Position numbers and translations under genes: made by a program. A stretch of DNA of 64,000 nt from positions 62,001 through 126,000 of the forward strand of contig WHVD01000137.1 in NCBI GenBank assembly GCA_015178975.1. Reading direction: 5' to 3'. Below are positions 1-10,664 of this stretch, in pieces (position 1 is the stretch's first letter; each line of letters starts with the position of its first letter). This DNA comes from Hysterangium stoloniferum. Taxonomy: Eukaryota; Basidiomycota; Agaricomycetes; Hysterangiales; Hysterangiaceae. The notes under the pieces are model-generated. The model ran no database searches and was not told the origin of the DNA. It saw only the letters and a list, made by a program, of their open reading frames with translations.

Positions 1-500
1 CCGTGGAGGTCTTGGCTGTTCGATCCTTTGCAAAGTTTGCTTTTGCCAGCAGACATTCTGGAACTTGATGACTGGGTTTTCCACACAAGAGACAGAGGTT
101 ATTGTCCATACGATGTTGCCTTTCTTGTGGGGTCAATTTGCCATCAGGTCTAAGCTTGCCTGTGAGGTCGAGTTTTCCAGTTTGCTTGCTGGACTGTTGA
201 CCTTTGTTGTTGTTGTTGTTGTTGTTGTTGTTAGAAGACTTTTTATTTGTCAGATTGCATGGAGTTCTGGTTGCTGGTTGATGAGTGGTTTTATTGGCCA
301 TGGACTTGTTCACTTTGTCTGCAGAGGTCTTGTGGGAAAATTCCGTGTGACATTCCCAATAGCGTGCATCTGCGTTTTGATCCTTAAGATGCATACAGGA
401 CAGGGTTTTTGGCTTGCCATCTTCTCCTTTCGAGACTTCATCTTTAAGGCGGGACAGCAGACCGGCATAGAATTGGTGGTGGAGAGTGGGATCACCCCAC

Positions 501-1185
501 TGTGAAGGATAGGTTATATAGGAGGTGCGACTCAAGGCTCTAAGCCTTAGTCCTTAGCTGCTTTATAATGCCATTATTTCCTTTATGTTTTATATTTTTT
601 TATTCTCTTTTTATCACTCATAAATACGGGTCATACCCCCTTTTTATTAGTTCAAGAGTCCATGTATGCTTGTGGGCGCTCTCACCCACAAGAAGTATGT
701 GTATGTCACAGTAGTAGTCACACGATACAAACTCAGACACTTTTCAACCCTGACAACCATCACCTGCACACAAGTACTGGTTTGGGGTCTTGTCTAAAAA
801 CAAACCTTCAGTCTATCTCTCTTCCTAGATCTACAGTAACTACACTTCACACTGAAACAGTCGAAGTCAGTTACTATTATTTGACTCGACTTCAACCTCT
901 TGCTTCACATGGTAAGAATATCCATCGTAGCTCACTTTCTTAGGATATTCTCTCTTTCTCTCACAATATATACTTTCTCTCCTCTACTTGGCCATTGGCC
1001 TAGCTAGCTACACAGTCGGATCGTACTGTTAGGTCAATCCGCTCTGTAATCATCTACTGATCACACCTTAAAGGTCAATCGTAATCTATATTTTGACTAC
1101 CTAAAACTACTAGTCAATTGTATTTCATACTATCGCTAGTCAATAACAATCACACATTGAGTGGTAAACTACTCGACCCTTTACA
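501..1185. mobile_element. Solo LTR, family B, inserted in gag
   Basis: A TG...CA sequence (TGTGAAGGATAG to CCCTTTACA) flanked by the 5-bp direct repeat CCCAC at 496-500 and 1186-1190. It separates two parts of one gag frame, so it inserted after that element. A related copy in the opposite orientation lies at 45530-45994. It contains the hairpin at 669-692. No internal retroelement genes are present, so this is a solo LTR. Confidence 0.85.
669..692. other. Inverted-repeat hairpin inside LTR family B
   Basis: CTTGTGGGCG, a CTCT loop and CACCCACAAG form a 10-bp stem with one imperfect pair. The same hairpin with a perfect stem occurs in the family B copy at 45815-45838. A weaker GTGGGTGC/GCACC version is seen in family C LTRs. 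Its role is unknown; it could be a transcript-end or packaging structure of the LTR. Confidence 0.55.
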
Positions 1186-1542
1186 CCCACTGACAATGAG
1201 CTGCAGGATTATTGAATTGGACAATATAGTCCATGATGTGCTGCGTGTCCTTCATGCAAAGATTAGTGAGACTGTTCTCGGCTTCTCCGGTCAGGTCATA
1301 TGGGCCAAAGTTGGTTTCAAGTTCCTCAACAAAAGCATCCCAATCTTTGAGCCAGAGTGGCTCTTCCTCAGAAAGTCCGCTAAAAGCTGGTTCGAACCAT
1401 TTCAATGCAGATCCCAACAAGCATGAAAGTGCGTAGTTGACTTTATGGGAGTCTGTGGAGAATGCAGAAGATTGATCGTGGAAATTGAAGCTCCATTGCA
1501 TGAGGAAAGTGGAGAGTTTGGTAGGGTTGGAACCCATGAAGG

Positions 1543-2565
1543 TGTTAAGTGCCGTGTCAGGAACTTATTCCGGAACTATCGGAAAGTCACCGGAAAGTCG
1601 GGAACTATCGGATAGGGTCAGGACGTCGGCTTCAGCTTATGTGCTGCGCCTCTATGCAAACACTCAAAGTCCTTAATTTCAGAAGTGTGAGGAGTATGCT
1701 TTTACCACAGTTTCATTGTGGTAAAACACTCCTTTTATTTTATTTATATTTTACATATTCTATTCATAATTTTCTATCTTTCATATTCTTCAAATATTGC
1801 ATACTTCATTAGTTTGAAGCATTGTGTATACTTGTGGGTGCACTCAGCACCAATTAGAACTCAGACACACTTTAACCCAAGAACCACCACTCGTAAGACA
1901 TAAACTAGGTCTACTACAAATGGTGATCAGGGTAACGTGTCAGCTACTACATAAGTAGTAGTATCTGAACTATCTAACACTTCAGGCCCCGAACTGTAAC
2001 AGTCGAGGCCTCCACTCAAACCATCGCGCTCGTTGACTCCTTCGTCATCTCGTGCTCCTTCTCTCACTTTCTCTTATATTGCACTGAATAGGTCAATATC
2101 CTTCCTTTCTACTCATTTCTTCGTATATAGAATGGTCAGAACTTCCGCCACTCTTCACAAGAAGTGAGACTTACGATGGAAGATATGGATATTCAGAGTT
2201 CCGAAGAGTTCTGAATATCGAGCGTACAGAAAGACGGAAGAAGGAATAAGAAACTAAGTCGATATCAGATCTAAGGTAAAGTACAAATTTGCGGAAACTA
2301 ATATAAGTCTTCTCATTATTGTACTACAAACTAAGACCATAATAAGATGGAAACGGAAGTATTCTTAAAATGGAAATACAATAAGACATATCAGGGAGAC
2401 AATATTCCGAAACAGGAATATAATAAACAAAAGAGTGAATACTTGTCAACGGACAAATTACCAAATGCAGAACAAGGGAAGAATGCGGAAGATACGGTAA
2501 CTATGATGTTCCGTAGTCAGAGATCGGAAGTCGGATATTGAAACATCTGGGAACAGGTTGTAACA
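1543..2565 (-). mobile_element. Solo LTR, family A, with a nested family C LTR
   Basis: An LTR of the same family as the complete element at 46877-54360, in opposite orientation (TGTTAAGTGCCGTG to GGTTGTAACA). The 5-bp target duplication is GAAGG at 1538-1542 and 2566-2570. It splits the gag remains of the older element. Another LTR is inserted in it at 1686-2159. Removing that insertion and its duplicated 5 bp leaves about 544 bp, the same as the sibling solo LTR at 45403-46416. Confidence 0.88.
1686..2159. mobile_element. Solo LTR, family C, copy 1 (474 bp)
   Basis: TGTGAGGAGTATGC to CTCTTCACA, flanked by AGAAG at 1681-1685 and 2160-2164. It sits inside the family A solo LTR. The copy at 56200-56673 has the same length in opposite orientation, and a shorter copy lies at 56873-57279. 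It is the youngest layer of a three-deep nest: gag, then family A LTR, then this LTR. Confidence 0.88.
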
Positions 2566-2945
2566 GAAGGGTTCTGGAGCATTGACTTTTGACCGCAGAG
2601 GTTCCGGATCCTTCTTTTTGCCTTCTCCGAGCATATGATTCATCAACCTTTCTAAAGTGATTGCTAAATACTCAGAGGTGGGGTTTAAAAGTGGCAGTTG
2701 ATCGTTAGATGGAGGATTTTGACACCCTTGCCCTTGTCAGGGGCCACGGACTTGTCCTCATGCTCGGATTTGTCCTGGTTTTCTGGGACTTCTTCAATAT
2801 GGGCTTCTTTCATGGCTTCCGGCTGGTTTGCGAGTGTCTGGCTGGTATACAAAGTTAACAGGAAATGAAGAGTTGACAGCCCAGGTAATGATGCCTGTGT
2901 GTGCGCTTTTCTTCTTGGTGGCATATTGAATAATCTGCAAGTCTT

Positions 2946-2956
2946 AGTCAGAAAAT
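2946..2956 (-). other. Primer-binding site of the gag-D element, matching its own LTR
   Basis: Eleven bases next to the LTR (2 nt from its inner end at 2959) are complementary to the stretch at 3292-3302 inside the LTR (ATTTTCTGACT). The Tf1/sushi group primes reverse transcription from the first 11 nt of its own transcript, and this geometry fits that known mode. The complete element at 46877 shows the same spacing with a different sequence. No classical tRNA-type TGG site is visible next to the LTR. Confidence 0.6.
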
Positions 2957-2958
2957 AC

Positions 2959-4510
2959 TGTTAAGGGTGCATACTCGGAGGGTTTCCAGAGAAACCTGCA
3001 GGAAATCTGGTAGGACTTGGCTTCAGCTTATAGGCTGCACCCTCATGAGATCGTGTTGTCCAATTTCAAATGGGCGGATGGGAATCCCGGGGAGTCTGGG
3101 CAGAGTTCGTGGGTCGAGGGGTTGTGGGTCAAGAGGTCATGGGTCGAGAGGTCGGGGAGATGAGATAGATGAGTCGGAGGTTGAGTGATAGATGCGTTGG
3201 AGCCCATGGGCTCCGACTAGTGAGAGCGGTGTAATTCAAAGAGGAGTTTAGAGTGGAAAATGTACTAGATTACTGGGGAGAATCTAAGCTGATTTTCTGA
3301 CTGGATTGTATTGTCAGGAACCGGACAACCCGCCGGCGTCCGGGCCCCCGGACCCCGTCCTACATGCTCCCGACCCTCTATATTGTATAGTAACAACCGG
3401 AGTTCCCACGGGAGCCTGTATGTCAACTTGTTTATGCCTGACTCTCTGTACGCACCCCACCTGTCTGCACCTAACCCTCTATGTCTCATACACCAGTCCT
3501 CGGACTCCCCGGACTCCGGACTCCACCCTACATACACCCGACACTCTGTGTCTTATGTACCAGTCACCGGACTCCGACCGGACTCCTGGAACCCCTCTAA
3601 CAGAGCATAGAACCCCGCTCCTGTTATCTGTCTCTGCATCTCACACACCAGTCATTGGAAAACCCACCGGACTCCACCGGACCTCCTGCACATCAAGCCT
3701 GTCTATACCCGACACTATCCTGTGCACCAAGTCACCGGACTCCGACCGGACTTCCAGAACCCCTCTAACTGAGCCCCGTTCCAGTTATGGTTAAATGATC
3801 TGTCATGATTCGTTCTCCGCTCCCGTTCCGTTCCGTCCCTAATTCCCAGTTTAGTATTTACCTGTTTTGTTTTATGTTTAATAGTTCTGCCTCTCATTAA
3901 TACCGGATTTGGTATTATTACATTTCACAGTCTATATAAGTCTGCTATGTTCATGTACTTAGAATTCAGTTTCAATCTCGAACTAGTTTTCCCCCGAACA
4001 AGTTTGATCCTTGAACAGTCTCTAGTCCTCTTGTCTGTCTGCACACTCAATTCCCGGAACTCCCACGGGAACTCCGGAATCTATATCTTCCTGTATGCAT
4101 TCTGTCAGCTCGAAATATGGACACCCGAATGAGTGTATGAGGGCGCAGCCTATAAGCTGAAGCCAAGTCCATCTCAGTCGTATCACCAGACTTTCTGGTA
4201 ATTATTCTGATATCACCGTTCCTTGTACTAATAATCCCCAGAACTTTCCCGGGACCTATTGCCCAGGGACTCCGTGGGACTATTTCCTGGAAGCAAGTGT
4301 GTGTTCGGAATAGTTACCGGAAACCTCCGCGGGACTATCCGTGGAGCTTTGTTTGGGAACTTAACATGTATATACAACATCTGCCAGACTATATAGACTG
4401 TGGAATGAATAACATACCAAATCCAGTAATAATGAAAACGAAACTAGGAAACATAAAACGAGATAAGTAAACACCAAACTTGGTGTTAGGAATGGGATGG
4501 AATGTGTCAT
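2959..4510 (-). mobile_element. LTR of the minus-strand gag element (family D), opened by LTR F
   Basis: Starts TGTTAAGGGTGC next to the primer-binding site of the gag element, so it is that element's 5' LTR read on the minus strand. It is interrupted at 3312-4366 by another LTR. The sequence resumes at about 4372 (the CTATATAGACTG region), as shown by the related copy where the two halves are contiguous near 56000-56150. The right end is unclear; homology fades near 4510. Related family D pieces lie at 46724-46876 and from 54370 on. Confidence 0.7.
3312..4366 (+). mobile_element. Solo LTR, family F, inserted in the family D LTR
   Basis: About 1055 bp, TGTCAGGAACC to GGGAACTTAACA, with the 5-bp duplication TGTAT at 3307-3311 and 4367-4371. 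The first half is a degenerate minisatellite of CACCGGACTCCGACCGGACT-like units (about 3480-3780). A TATATAAG box near 3932 suggests plus-strand transcription. Long open frames here are a by-product of the GC-rich repeats. Confidence 0.75.
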
Positions 4511-4512
4511 GT

Positions 4513-4705
4513 ATTTTAAAGGTTTTTCTATTTTTTGCAATTTCCCCAAAATGAAATTCTTAACAAAGGCTTCTAAATGTACTTATATCGCGATTATAAA
4601 ATTGTACAATATTCTCTTGATTTATATTGAATTTATGCAATTTATTTTGCATTTTTATCTTATAAATTGAGGGAGCTACGAAATTTCTACCTTCTCTTCT
4701 TTTTT
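4513..4705. repeat. AT-rich dispersed repeat, copy 1
   Basis: Starts near TTTTAAGGTTTTTCTATTTT and runs to the TTCTTTTTTAACTAA stretch. It matches 7217-7380 closely, except that the second copy lacks about 35 bp around the TTGAATTTATGC part. No coding capacity. The two copies lie about 2.7 kb apart in direct orientation, so they may be ends or internal parts of one older element. Confidence 0.6.
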
Positions 4706-4739
4706 AACTAATATATCTTCAAACCGGCCACCTGGTGCT

Positions 4740-5880
4740 TATTACACAATGCGCGGGAATATTCGTCACAACGAGTAACAGTCGTCACAATGTGTGACAG
4801 TAGTCACAAGGGCGCGCGACAGTCACAAAGGCGTGACGGGCATCACACATGCACTAGCGCGGGAATATTATGTCATATATTATGTCATCACATATTGCTA
4901 GGAGTATTATGTCATATATCATGTCATCATATATGCTACAATAGAGAATGGCGGAAATGTCTAAAACATTCCAAGTAAAATAGCTAAAATAAGATAGAAA
5001 TAAAGTTCAATATGTCTCTAAATGTCTCAGATCTCAGTGTATATAAGGAGCTCTGCTCCAGCCATGAAATATAACTCATTTTATCAACCCATTTACACCA
5101 CATCTGTGTGTCACTGCAGCAAGCAGCCTACTCCACCCCAATCTGGGCAGTTGGACATCTAATTCCACCTCTATCAGAGCTGTTGGAAACCCTTGCCACC
5201 TCTATCAGAGTTGTTGGCCCAATCAGATCCCTTGTCACCTCAATCTGAGCTGTTGACTGATCTGTTGTTCCCCCTGTCACCTCAATCTGAGTTGTTGACT
5301 TTTGTTCCCATTGCCACCTCTTAGTTGAGTAGCTGGCTATCCTTTATTACTTATCCACCTCTAGTTGAGTTGTTGGTTATCAATTAAAGTAATAAACAAT
5401 CTTGGTTATCATTGTTGAGATTAGGAATACATTTCTAATTTCTACCCGGTTTTTGGCATAAATAAATACTGAGAATATTATTGCAGAATCCTTAAGACTA
5501 CATTAAGATCCTGATAAGTTAGTATCACAGTAGACCCTGTAGGTTAGTGTAAATAAAGCATATATTAGCCAAATAGTGTTTTATTCTATATCTAATCTTT
5601 TGACCTGTTTATAAATATTTTTACTGTTTGATAAATAGTATAAAATATATATAAACTAGCTAGAATCAAAGTTGAATCTAGATTCTGAATCAGTGAATTG
5701 TTATTCATATTTTAAGTACATATTTTCACAGAAAAAGAACAGCTTGCAAAAGCAGCTCTCAAAACCTTCTTTGCGAAGTTGGGTGCATATATTCAAGTAA
5801 ACTCTTGACTTCAGGGGTTCTAAGTCTATTCAGGCTGCCACTGATTAATATCAAATACTTCAATTATTTTACCTTGCAGT
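4740..5880. repeat. LTR-like non-coding repeat with degenerate internal repeats
   Basis: No gene. Holds alternating GTCACA/TGTGAC motifs (4765-4850), a repeated ATTATGTCATATA motif (4866-4930), a TATA-like TATATAAGG near 5040, then about six degenerate units of a CCACCTCTATCAGAG...TTGTTGG type between about 5130 and 5390. The promoter-like order suggests the U3-R part of an LTR. I could not find paired ends, so the family is not assigned. Confidence 0.4.
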
Positions 5881-5904
5881 GAATTGAGTATTTGCACATT
5901 TTGA

Positions 5905-6245
5905 TAGAGCACTGGACTCCTTTTTCAGAAAATAGTATTAAAGTAAGGCTAATACATCACAGAATGGAAGGGGAGTCCGAATCATGACAGGTCATAAAAC
6001 CATAACAGAAACAGAGCGGGAGTCCGAATCATGACAGGTCATAAAACCATAACGGGAATGGAGCGGGAGCGGAGTCTGAATTGTGACAGGTCATTGACTA
6101 TAACGGGAACAGTGCTCAGTTAGAGGGATGACAGGTTTTCTGAGTAGGGTCCAGTGACTGATGCATGGGCAGAGTCGGACATAGACAGGGACAGAGTCCG
6201 GTGGGTATTCCGGTGACTGATACACAAAGTAATGAAGTCGAACTT
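5905..6245. repeat. Dispersed repeat modules shared with 56676-56872
   Basis: A 50-bp module (GGACTCC...AATACATCACA, about 5911-5960) is the reverse complement of about 56822-56868. The adjoining module (GTCCGAATCATGACAGG with ACCATAACGGGAAC, about 5970-6240) is shared with 56676-56820 and partly tandem here. The modules are ordered differently at the two sites. No coding capacity is apparent. Confidence 0.5.
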
Positions 6246-6529
6246 GGACAAGTCTGATGTACAGAGTCCAGCTGTAATGTATTATTACTATTTAGCATAC
6301 TTGTAAACTCTTTTTACTTGAGTTAAGTAGCGTATCTTGAGAAAGGAGATTCAAATTCAAATTAATCTGTATGTAGGAGTTTTGTCAATTAAATCAGTAT
6401 CAACTTTTATTCAACTACGTGCCCGTGTCCCTTTTCTGAGGAGAAAGCTCAACTCAAGGAAACAAGACAGTCAACAGATTGGCAAGGAGAGTACTCAACT
6501 TAAACACAATGTGTGGACCTAGTAGGCAA

Positions 6530-6905
6530 GTGTAGCTAAATGAGCAAGTGATGTGATATATTGAATTATCTCTAAATACATAATTTGAGCCTGTATTTAT
6601 ACTAGTCCAGGATCCTGCTTACTAAGTAATGTGACTAGGAGAATGAGTCAGTATTTCCCATACTTGACTCATAAGTGTATTTCAGAGTCATCCAACCAGC
6701 TATGACTATGTATCTGAGTCATAGCTCTGGTCATAACTCATTGCATAGTCATATTGATATGACTCACCAATGAGTCATCTCCCTCAATATGTAGCCAAGG
6801 AGATGGGGTAGATTGCATACTATAAGGGCTAGAGATACCTTATTAGTATGTAATCTGTGACTCTGCTGGTTTCCATGGCAAATCTTATGTTATCAGAACA
6901 ATGAC
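6530..6905 (-). mobile_element. Probable LTR on the minus strand with TATA box and TGASTCA cluster
   Basis: Read on the minus strand, an upstream block with repeated TGACTCA/TGAGTCA sites leads to TATAAATA (6594-6601) and a leader of roughly 60 bp, which is the layout of a U3-R region. The ends are not certain and no target duplication was found, so the family is not assigned. No gene lies between 6245 and 8085. Confidence 0.4.
6644..6777. promoter_or_regulatory. Cluster of five perfect TGASTCA sites
   Basis: TGAGTCA or TGACTCA occurs at 6644-6650, 6665-6671, 6715-6721, 6760-6766 and 6771-6777, with further half-matches between. This is the binding consensus of fungal bZIP activators of the Gcn4/AP-1 type. 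The cluster lies about 45-180 bp upstream of a minus-strand TATAAATA, which suggests a stress- or starvation-responsive LTR enhancer. Confidence 0.55.
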
Positions 6906-7216
6906 ATCTTAAACTCTTGAGCCAAAGTTAAAGGATCCAGTCCTCTACTATTTGACTAATGTCCCTTAAAGGTTAAACAAAGAAACAAAGTGATAAAATA
7001 TATGACACCAGCGGGAATCCCGGTAAACTGACAATTGGTGCATATAGGGTGCAGGTGTGTATAAGTTAGTGCCCAGAGTCTGGCGGGAATTCTGGTTGTA
7101 ACACTGCACATGACTATCTCTGATATCACTTACCTCACTATGGCTGAGCAGTCGAGCCAGGTAAACCAGTCCCACTATCATTACTCCAAAGATATCAAGG
7201 CTCTTGTTGTGTATTT

Positions 7217-7380
7217 TTAAGGTTTTTTCTATTTTTTACAATTTCCCCAAAATGAAATTCTTAACAAAAGCTCTTAAATGTATTTATATCACAATGATAA
7301 AACTATACAATATTGTCTTGATTTATCTTATAAATTGAGTGAGCTACAGAATTTCTATCTTTTATTCTTTTTTAATTAAC
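7217..7380. repeat. AT-rich dispersed repeat, copy 2
   Basis: Matches 4513-4705 in direct orientation with an internal gap of about 35 bp. Followed directly by the LTR fragment starting near 7385. Confidence 0.6.
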
Positions 7381-7384
7381 ACGT

Positions 7385-7914
7385 ATTGGCTATCTAGTTC
7401 AATACAGTTGAGAGAATTAGCTATCTTAAGTTGAATAGAAAGCTAAGACAAATAAAAGAGAATCAACTATGAAGTACAATTCTAAGTGACTGCTCGAGTG
7501 TTTGAGAAAATAACGAGAGAGTCAAATAAACAGAGTAGCATGGATATAGTCCGCGCAGATTGAGATAATGGTTCGAGTTTTGACTAGTATAGTTTGAAAC
7601 TCTAATTGCACTGGTAGTTAAAGCCTGTCTGTGACAGTCAAGATGATACCCCAATCACAACTTGCAGGACACTAAGTGGGTGTCTGGGCAAGTCATGGTT
7701 ACAGGGTAAAAAGTGTCTGAGTTCTAACTATAGGTGCTAGAATACATAGGTCTGGCATGTATGCGCCCACAAGAGTCTATGTACTGAATGCCTAGGTCGT
7801 CGAACTAAATATATATGTATAATAAAATAGAGAGAGAATTAGAAATAATAATGGAAATATAGTGTAGGCTCGCCCAGACTATATTTCAGAGTATATTTTG
7901 CAGTACCTCTCACA
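7385..7914. mobile_element. LTR fragment related to the LTR at 54653-55931
   Basis: Matches the second half of the family H LTR (about 55399-55931): CTAGTTCAATACAGT, GACTGCTCGAGT, the TCTGTGACAGTC stretch, the GCGCCCACAAGAG motif and the CCTCTCACA end are shared in the same order and orientation. The first part of the LTR is missing here. The small open frames in it are not genes. Confidence 0.65.
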
Positions 7915-8085
7915 CAGAGGGCCAATAATACTAAGAGTCATAGAGTAAAGAGTATTAAGAGAAATGTAAAGAGGAATTAAACAAGAGGAGGGTAATCTAG
8001 GTTGAGTTTCAAACTGGAGAACTGTAGCATACATGGAAAGAGCTTTATATTACAGTAGGACAGATGATCAGAGGGCTGGTTGCAA

Positions 8086-8335
8086 TGAAGATGCATGGGC
8101 ACACATTGTGTCAGCATAATGTTGTATGAATGCTTCTACATGAGGGTCCATATGTCGAATGCAAGCATATGGGTTGCTCTACAATGTCGACACCAGAAGA
8201 TGATTAGTTCTTCCTTCAGCTTTCACTGTTCAATTTTACTCTTCAAGTTCTTTGTTGTCTTTGATGCCTGCTTGATCCTTGATAAATAGCAAGGTCTAAG
8301 ATATCAATGATGATGGGAAGGCCACCATGCACAAT
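8086..8335 (-). pseudogene. Decayed fragment of the methyltransferase-like gene (third copy)
   Basis: On the minus strand this segment aligns with the 5' part (exon 1, intron 1, exon 2, intron 2) of the two methyltransferase genes at 9173-10356 and 10665-11843. Shared landmarks are GTCGAATGCAAG, the CTACAATGTCGACACC stretch (CTACGATGTCGACGCC in the intact copy) and the GCCTGCTTGATCCTTGAT stretch. It has no start codon, stops in frame, and several CG sites of the intact copies read CA or TG here. It keeps intron sequence, so it arose by DNA duplication, not by retroposition. No downstream exons remain nearby. Confidence 0.7.
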
Positions 8336-8349
8336 GTAGTACTGCATCA

Positions 8350-8560
8350 GGAAAATGGGAAGATCAGTAAGTATACCATCTATATTGTCTAGAGCCATCT
8401 AGGAGAGCTAGCTAGCTCAGCTAGACTCAACAAGACACACTACTTTCATGAGATCCCTATTTACTAGTCAGTATTAAAGCTTACTATAGATCTAGGGAGG
8501 CTAGGGAGGCTAGGGAGTCTACATAGTGGGTGTAGACATTCCCAAATCCCTGATGTGGGA
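8350..8560. repeat. Dispersed repeat, tRNA-less copy
   Basis: Shares GGGAAGATCA(G/A)TAAGTAT, TTGTCTAGAGCCATCTAGGA and the AAGCTTACTATAGATCTAGG to ATTCCCAAATCCCT block with 44925-45240. The copy near 45 kb carries about 130 bp with a tRNA-like gene in the middle that is absent here. A GGGAGGCTA triplication lies near 8494-8516. From 8560 to 9172 I see no gene; the left end of the inverted duplication begins near 9030. Confidence 0.55.
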
Positions 8561-9172
8561 TAGATATTTGATGTCTTTGTTATATGATATCCTTAGAGGA
8601 GGATGAACAGAGAAAGATATATATTGGGGACTTGCACAGACCACAGTAGATATTAGAATATATGAGTTGGCTTGTATATATGAGTGAACTACTGGAGGTT
8701 GTATATATCTACAAGAATGTTCTGGAAGGCATTGGTAAGTAAATGAAGAAATATTACTAAAGCTTTGTTAAGTATATATCAAGGTATTGTATAATATTGT
8801 AGGGATGTCAAGTTGATTACCAGAAAGATACTCTGAAGTTCGCAATATATACTTTATGGACACCAGTCGACGTGTCAAAATCCTCGCGTTGGTACAGGAA
8901 ACAATTCCGCTGCACTGCGATGTATTCTGTTGCTTGGCATACAAAGCGCCGAGAGGCAGGTCGAGACGTTCTGGTCATTGGTTAACTTGGACTGAGAAAC
9001 GAGAGGGAGGTGTTCAAGTGTGTTTTGGAATCATGAGTTCAATGTAACATTTGCCGGGAGTTAGTAGAAAATACTGGAATTTCATTCAAGGTTCAAAACT
9101 CTTAATACAATTATGAAATATCACAATTTCCAACCAAAAGTAGAATTCCGTCTACGATTCTTATCATATAAA

Positions 9173-10356
9173 CTATGTTCTCGTTATACTCCAGGTCATC
9201 ACACAAGTCGTATTACTTCCATTCTGTCCATCCTGGGTGGAGCTCTCCTTGCTGATTCGGAATTCTAGGTTCACGCGGGTGTCAAGCACAACTTCCTCAG
9301 GCTTGAAAATGCCGTCTCCTCCCACCCACATCGCTTCCCAACTAGCCGGGGAATTCACAAAGTCAGTAGGAAGTTTTAGAAAGTTCCCACCCGCCTTGGT
9401 CCAGTTTTCATCCTCTTGGTCTGGGACGCCGATTTGGGAGCCTAAGATTATTGACCCTGGGAGTGGGGAGAGAAGCACACCGAGTAAACGTGCGAGTTTA
9501 CGCTGTTGAGACTCGTCAAAGAGGTGGAACACTGATGAGGTGTGGATGACCGAGATGTGGTGTTGCAGAGGTAGTAAGGAAGTAAGCGTGTCTAGAGACG
9601 GAGGTTGACCAATTTGTGTCGATATCCCCCCGCTTTCAGGAGAAAGGAAGTCGGGGTCGAAGATGTCACTGCAAAAAGTGAATAGGATATGAGTTCTGAT
9701 CCGTCTTAAAAAGCTTATGCCCCAAATCATGGAATCCTGTGTACTGCACGAATTAGTGTGATTGAACTACTAGAAAGGTGAACGGGACAAATACGGGGCT
9801 GCAGGTCACTAAGCAGAACGTTCTGAATCGGGTATCCGTCTGCAACAGCCTTGCGTGCATCATTTCCGACTTCATATAAGTTAGGATAATTCAGAATCCC
9901 GCTCAGTTAGCAATGGAACTACGCACAGCAACATCCCAAATCCAGGAATACTGCATTGGGCCGTTCTTTCCCTATTTTAAGGACCGTCTCGTAGGCAGGA
10001 TAACCTGCAAGCTTGAACCTGAGTGAAGATGCATAGAATGCTTGCATCTGCGTAATTTCATAAGAATGTTTCCGATTCACTCACGTGAGGAAGCTCATAC
10101 GTCGAATGCAAGAATATGGGTAGATCTACGATGTCGACGCCATGAGCTGATCGGTTTCTTCCCTCAGCCGTGAAGGATCTCAACGTACCGCATATGCTTC
10201 AGCTTGCACTGTTAAAATGTGATTTTTGAGCTCCTCGTCATCGTTGATACCTGTTTGATCCTTCATGAATGCTGCTACCTCTGTTTTCATTTTGTAGAAG
10301 GTAGGATCTAAGGGATCCACGATGGGAAACCAAGGATGCGACACGGGGACAGCCAT
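9173..10356 (-). pseudogene. Methyltransferase-like gene, frameshifted inverted copy
   Basis: Second copy of the methyltransferase-like gene, head to head with the intact copy at 10665-11843. Exon 1 begins with MAVPVSHPWFPIVDPLDPT at 10356; exons 2-4 and their GT-AG borders are kept, including the VFLDLGCC motif I and the NDARKAVADGYPIQN block. In exon 5, about position 9669, the sister's CAGGGTGACATC reads CAGTGACATC: a 2-bp loss that closes the frame after HFLQ. Downstream, a conserved open frame (FDPDFLSPESG to MTWSITRT) continues out of phase. Unless this is a sequencing error, the gene makes only an N-terminal half. The C-terminal part is otherwise well preserved, so the damage looks recent. 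Confidence 0.75.
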
Positions 10357-10664
10357 TTCGTGTTGTGTGTAATTCAAAACTTGTAGCTTATATTACCTTT
10401 GTATGTATTTGCTATCAGCTTGGCATGCTGGTGGGACTCACTCATCTAAATGCAGAGGCCAACAAAGAAGCTTGCAGTGTGTTTGATTACAATGTTCTTT
10501 CTTATCAAGTCCGATCAGTGATTTGTCTCACGCTTTTACTCAGATTGCGGCGAAGTACTTAGTCAGTCGGTACATATATACTTATTGCGAACTTCAGGGT
10601 ATTTTTAGATTCGTTCCATAAATCTCGCGAGTCTCTTTCAAACATTACACACAATAGAGACAAA
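10357..10664. promoter_or_regulatory. Shared intergenic spacer between head-to-head copies
   Basis: The two copies start on opposite strands with 308 bp between their ATGs. Homology between the arms ends about 25 bp upstream of each ATG (ATTACACACAA is kept on both sides). The unique centre of about 260 bp would have to hold both promoters. I see no strong TATA box. Confidence 0.5.

Larger units (their letters stand above)
1..2924 (-). mobile_element. Ty3/gypsy element, gag part, cut by the window edge
   Basis: Minus-strand remains of the gag region of a Ty3/gypsy element. The start lies near 2924 (MPPRRKAHTQ) and the zinc-knuckle region runs off the left edge. Read on the minus strand, the pieces match the gag of the better-kept element at 46877-54360: the WDAFVEELETNFGPYD block, the SRLKDE block and the CLLCGK knuckle are shared. 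A GTT run near 200-231 reads as poly-asparagine. The gag is split by solo LTRs at 501-1185 and 1543-2565. It is an old, broken copy with several breaks besides the insertions. Its 5' LTR begins at 2959. Pol would lie outside the window. Confidence 0.85.

Noticed and set aside
65-505. 146-codon plus-strand frame with a poly-valine run
   Set aside because: It is the reverse of the gag remains; the valine run is the GTT repeat that reads as poly-asparagine in the gag strand.
1686-2159. A 7-bp target duplication for LTR C
   Set aside because: Shifting the LTR start by two bases (TGTGAGGAG) gives normal 5-bp duplications in both complete copies.
3306-3794. 162-codon plus-strand frame
   Set aside because: Produced by GC-rich minisatellite units inside solo LTR F; three overlapping frames are open and none has a family motif.
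9237-9509. Plus-strand frame opposite the methyltransferase copy
   Set aside because: A shadow of the conserved minus-strand exon; the sister copy has an equivalent shadow at 11417-11746.
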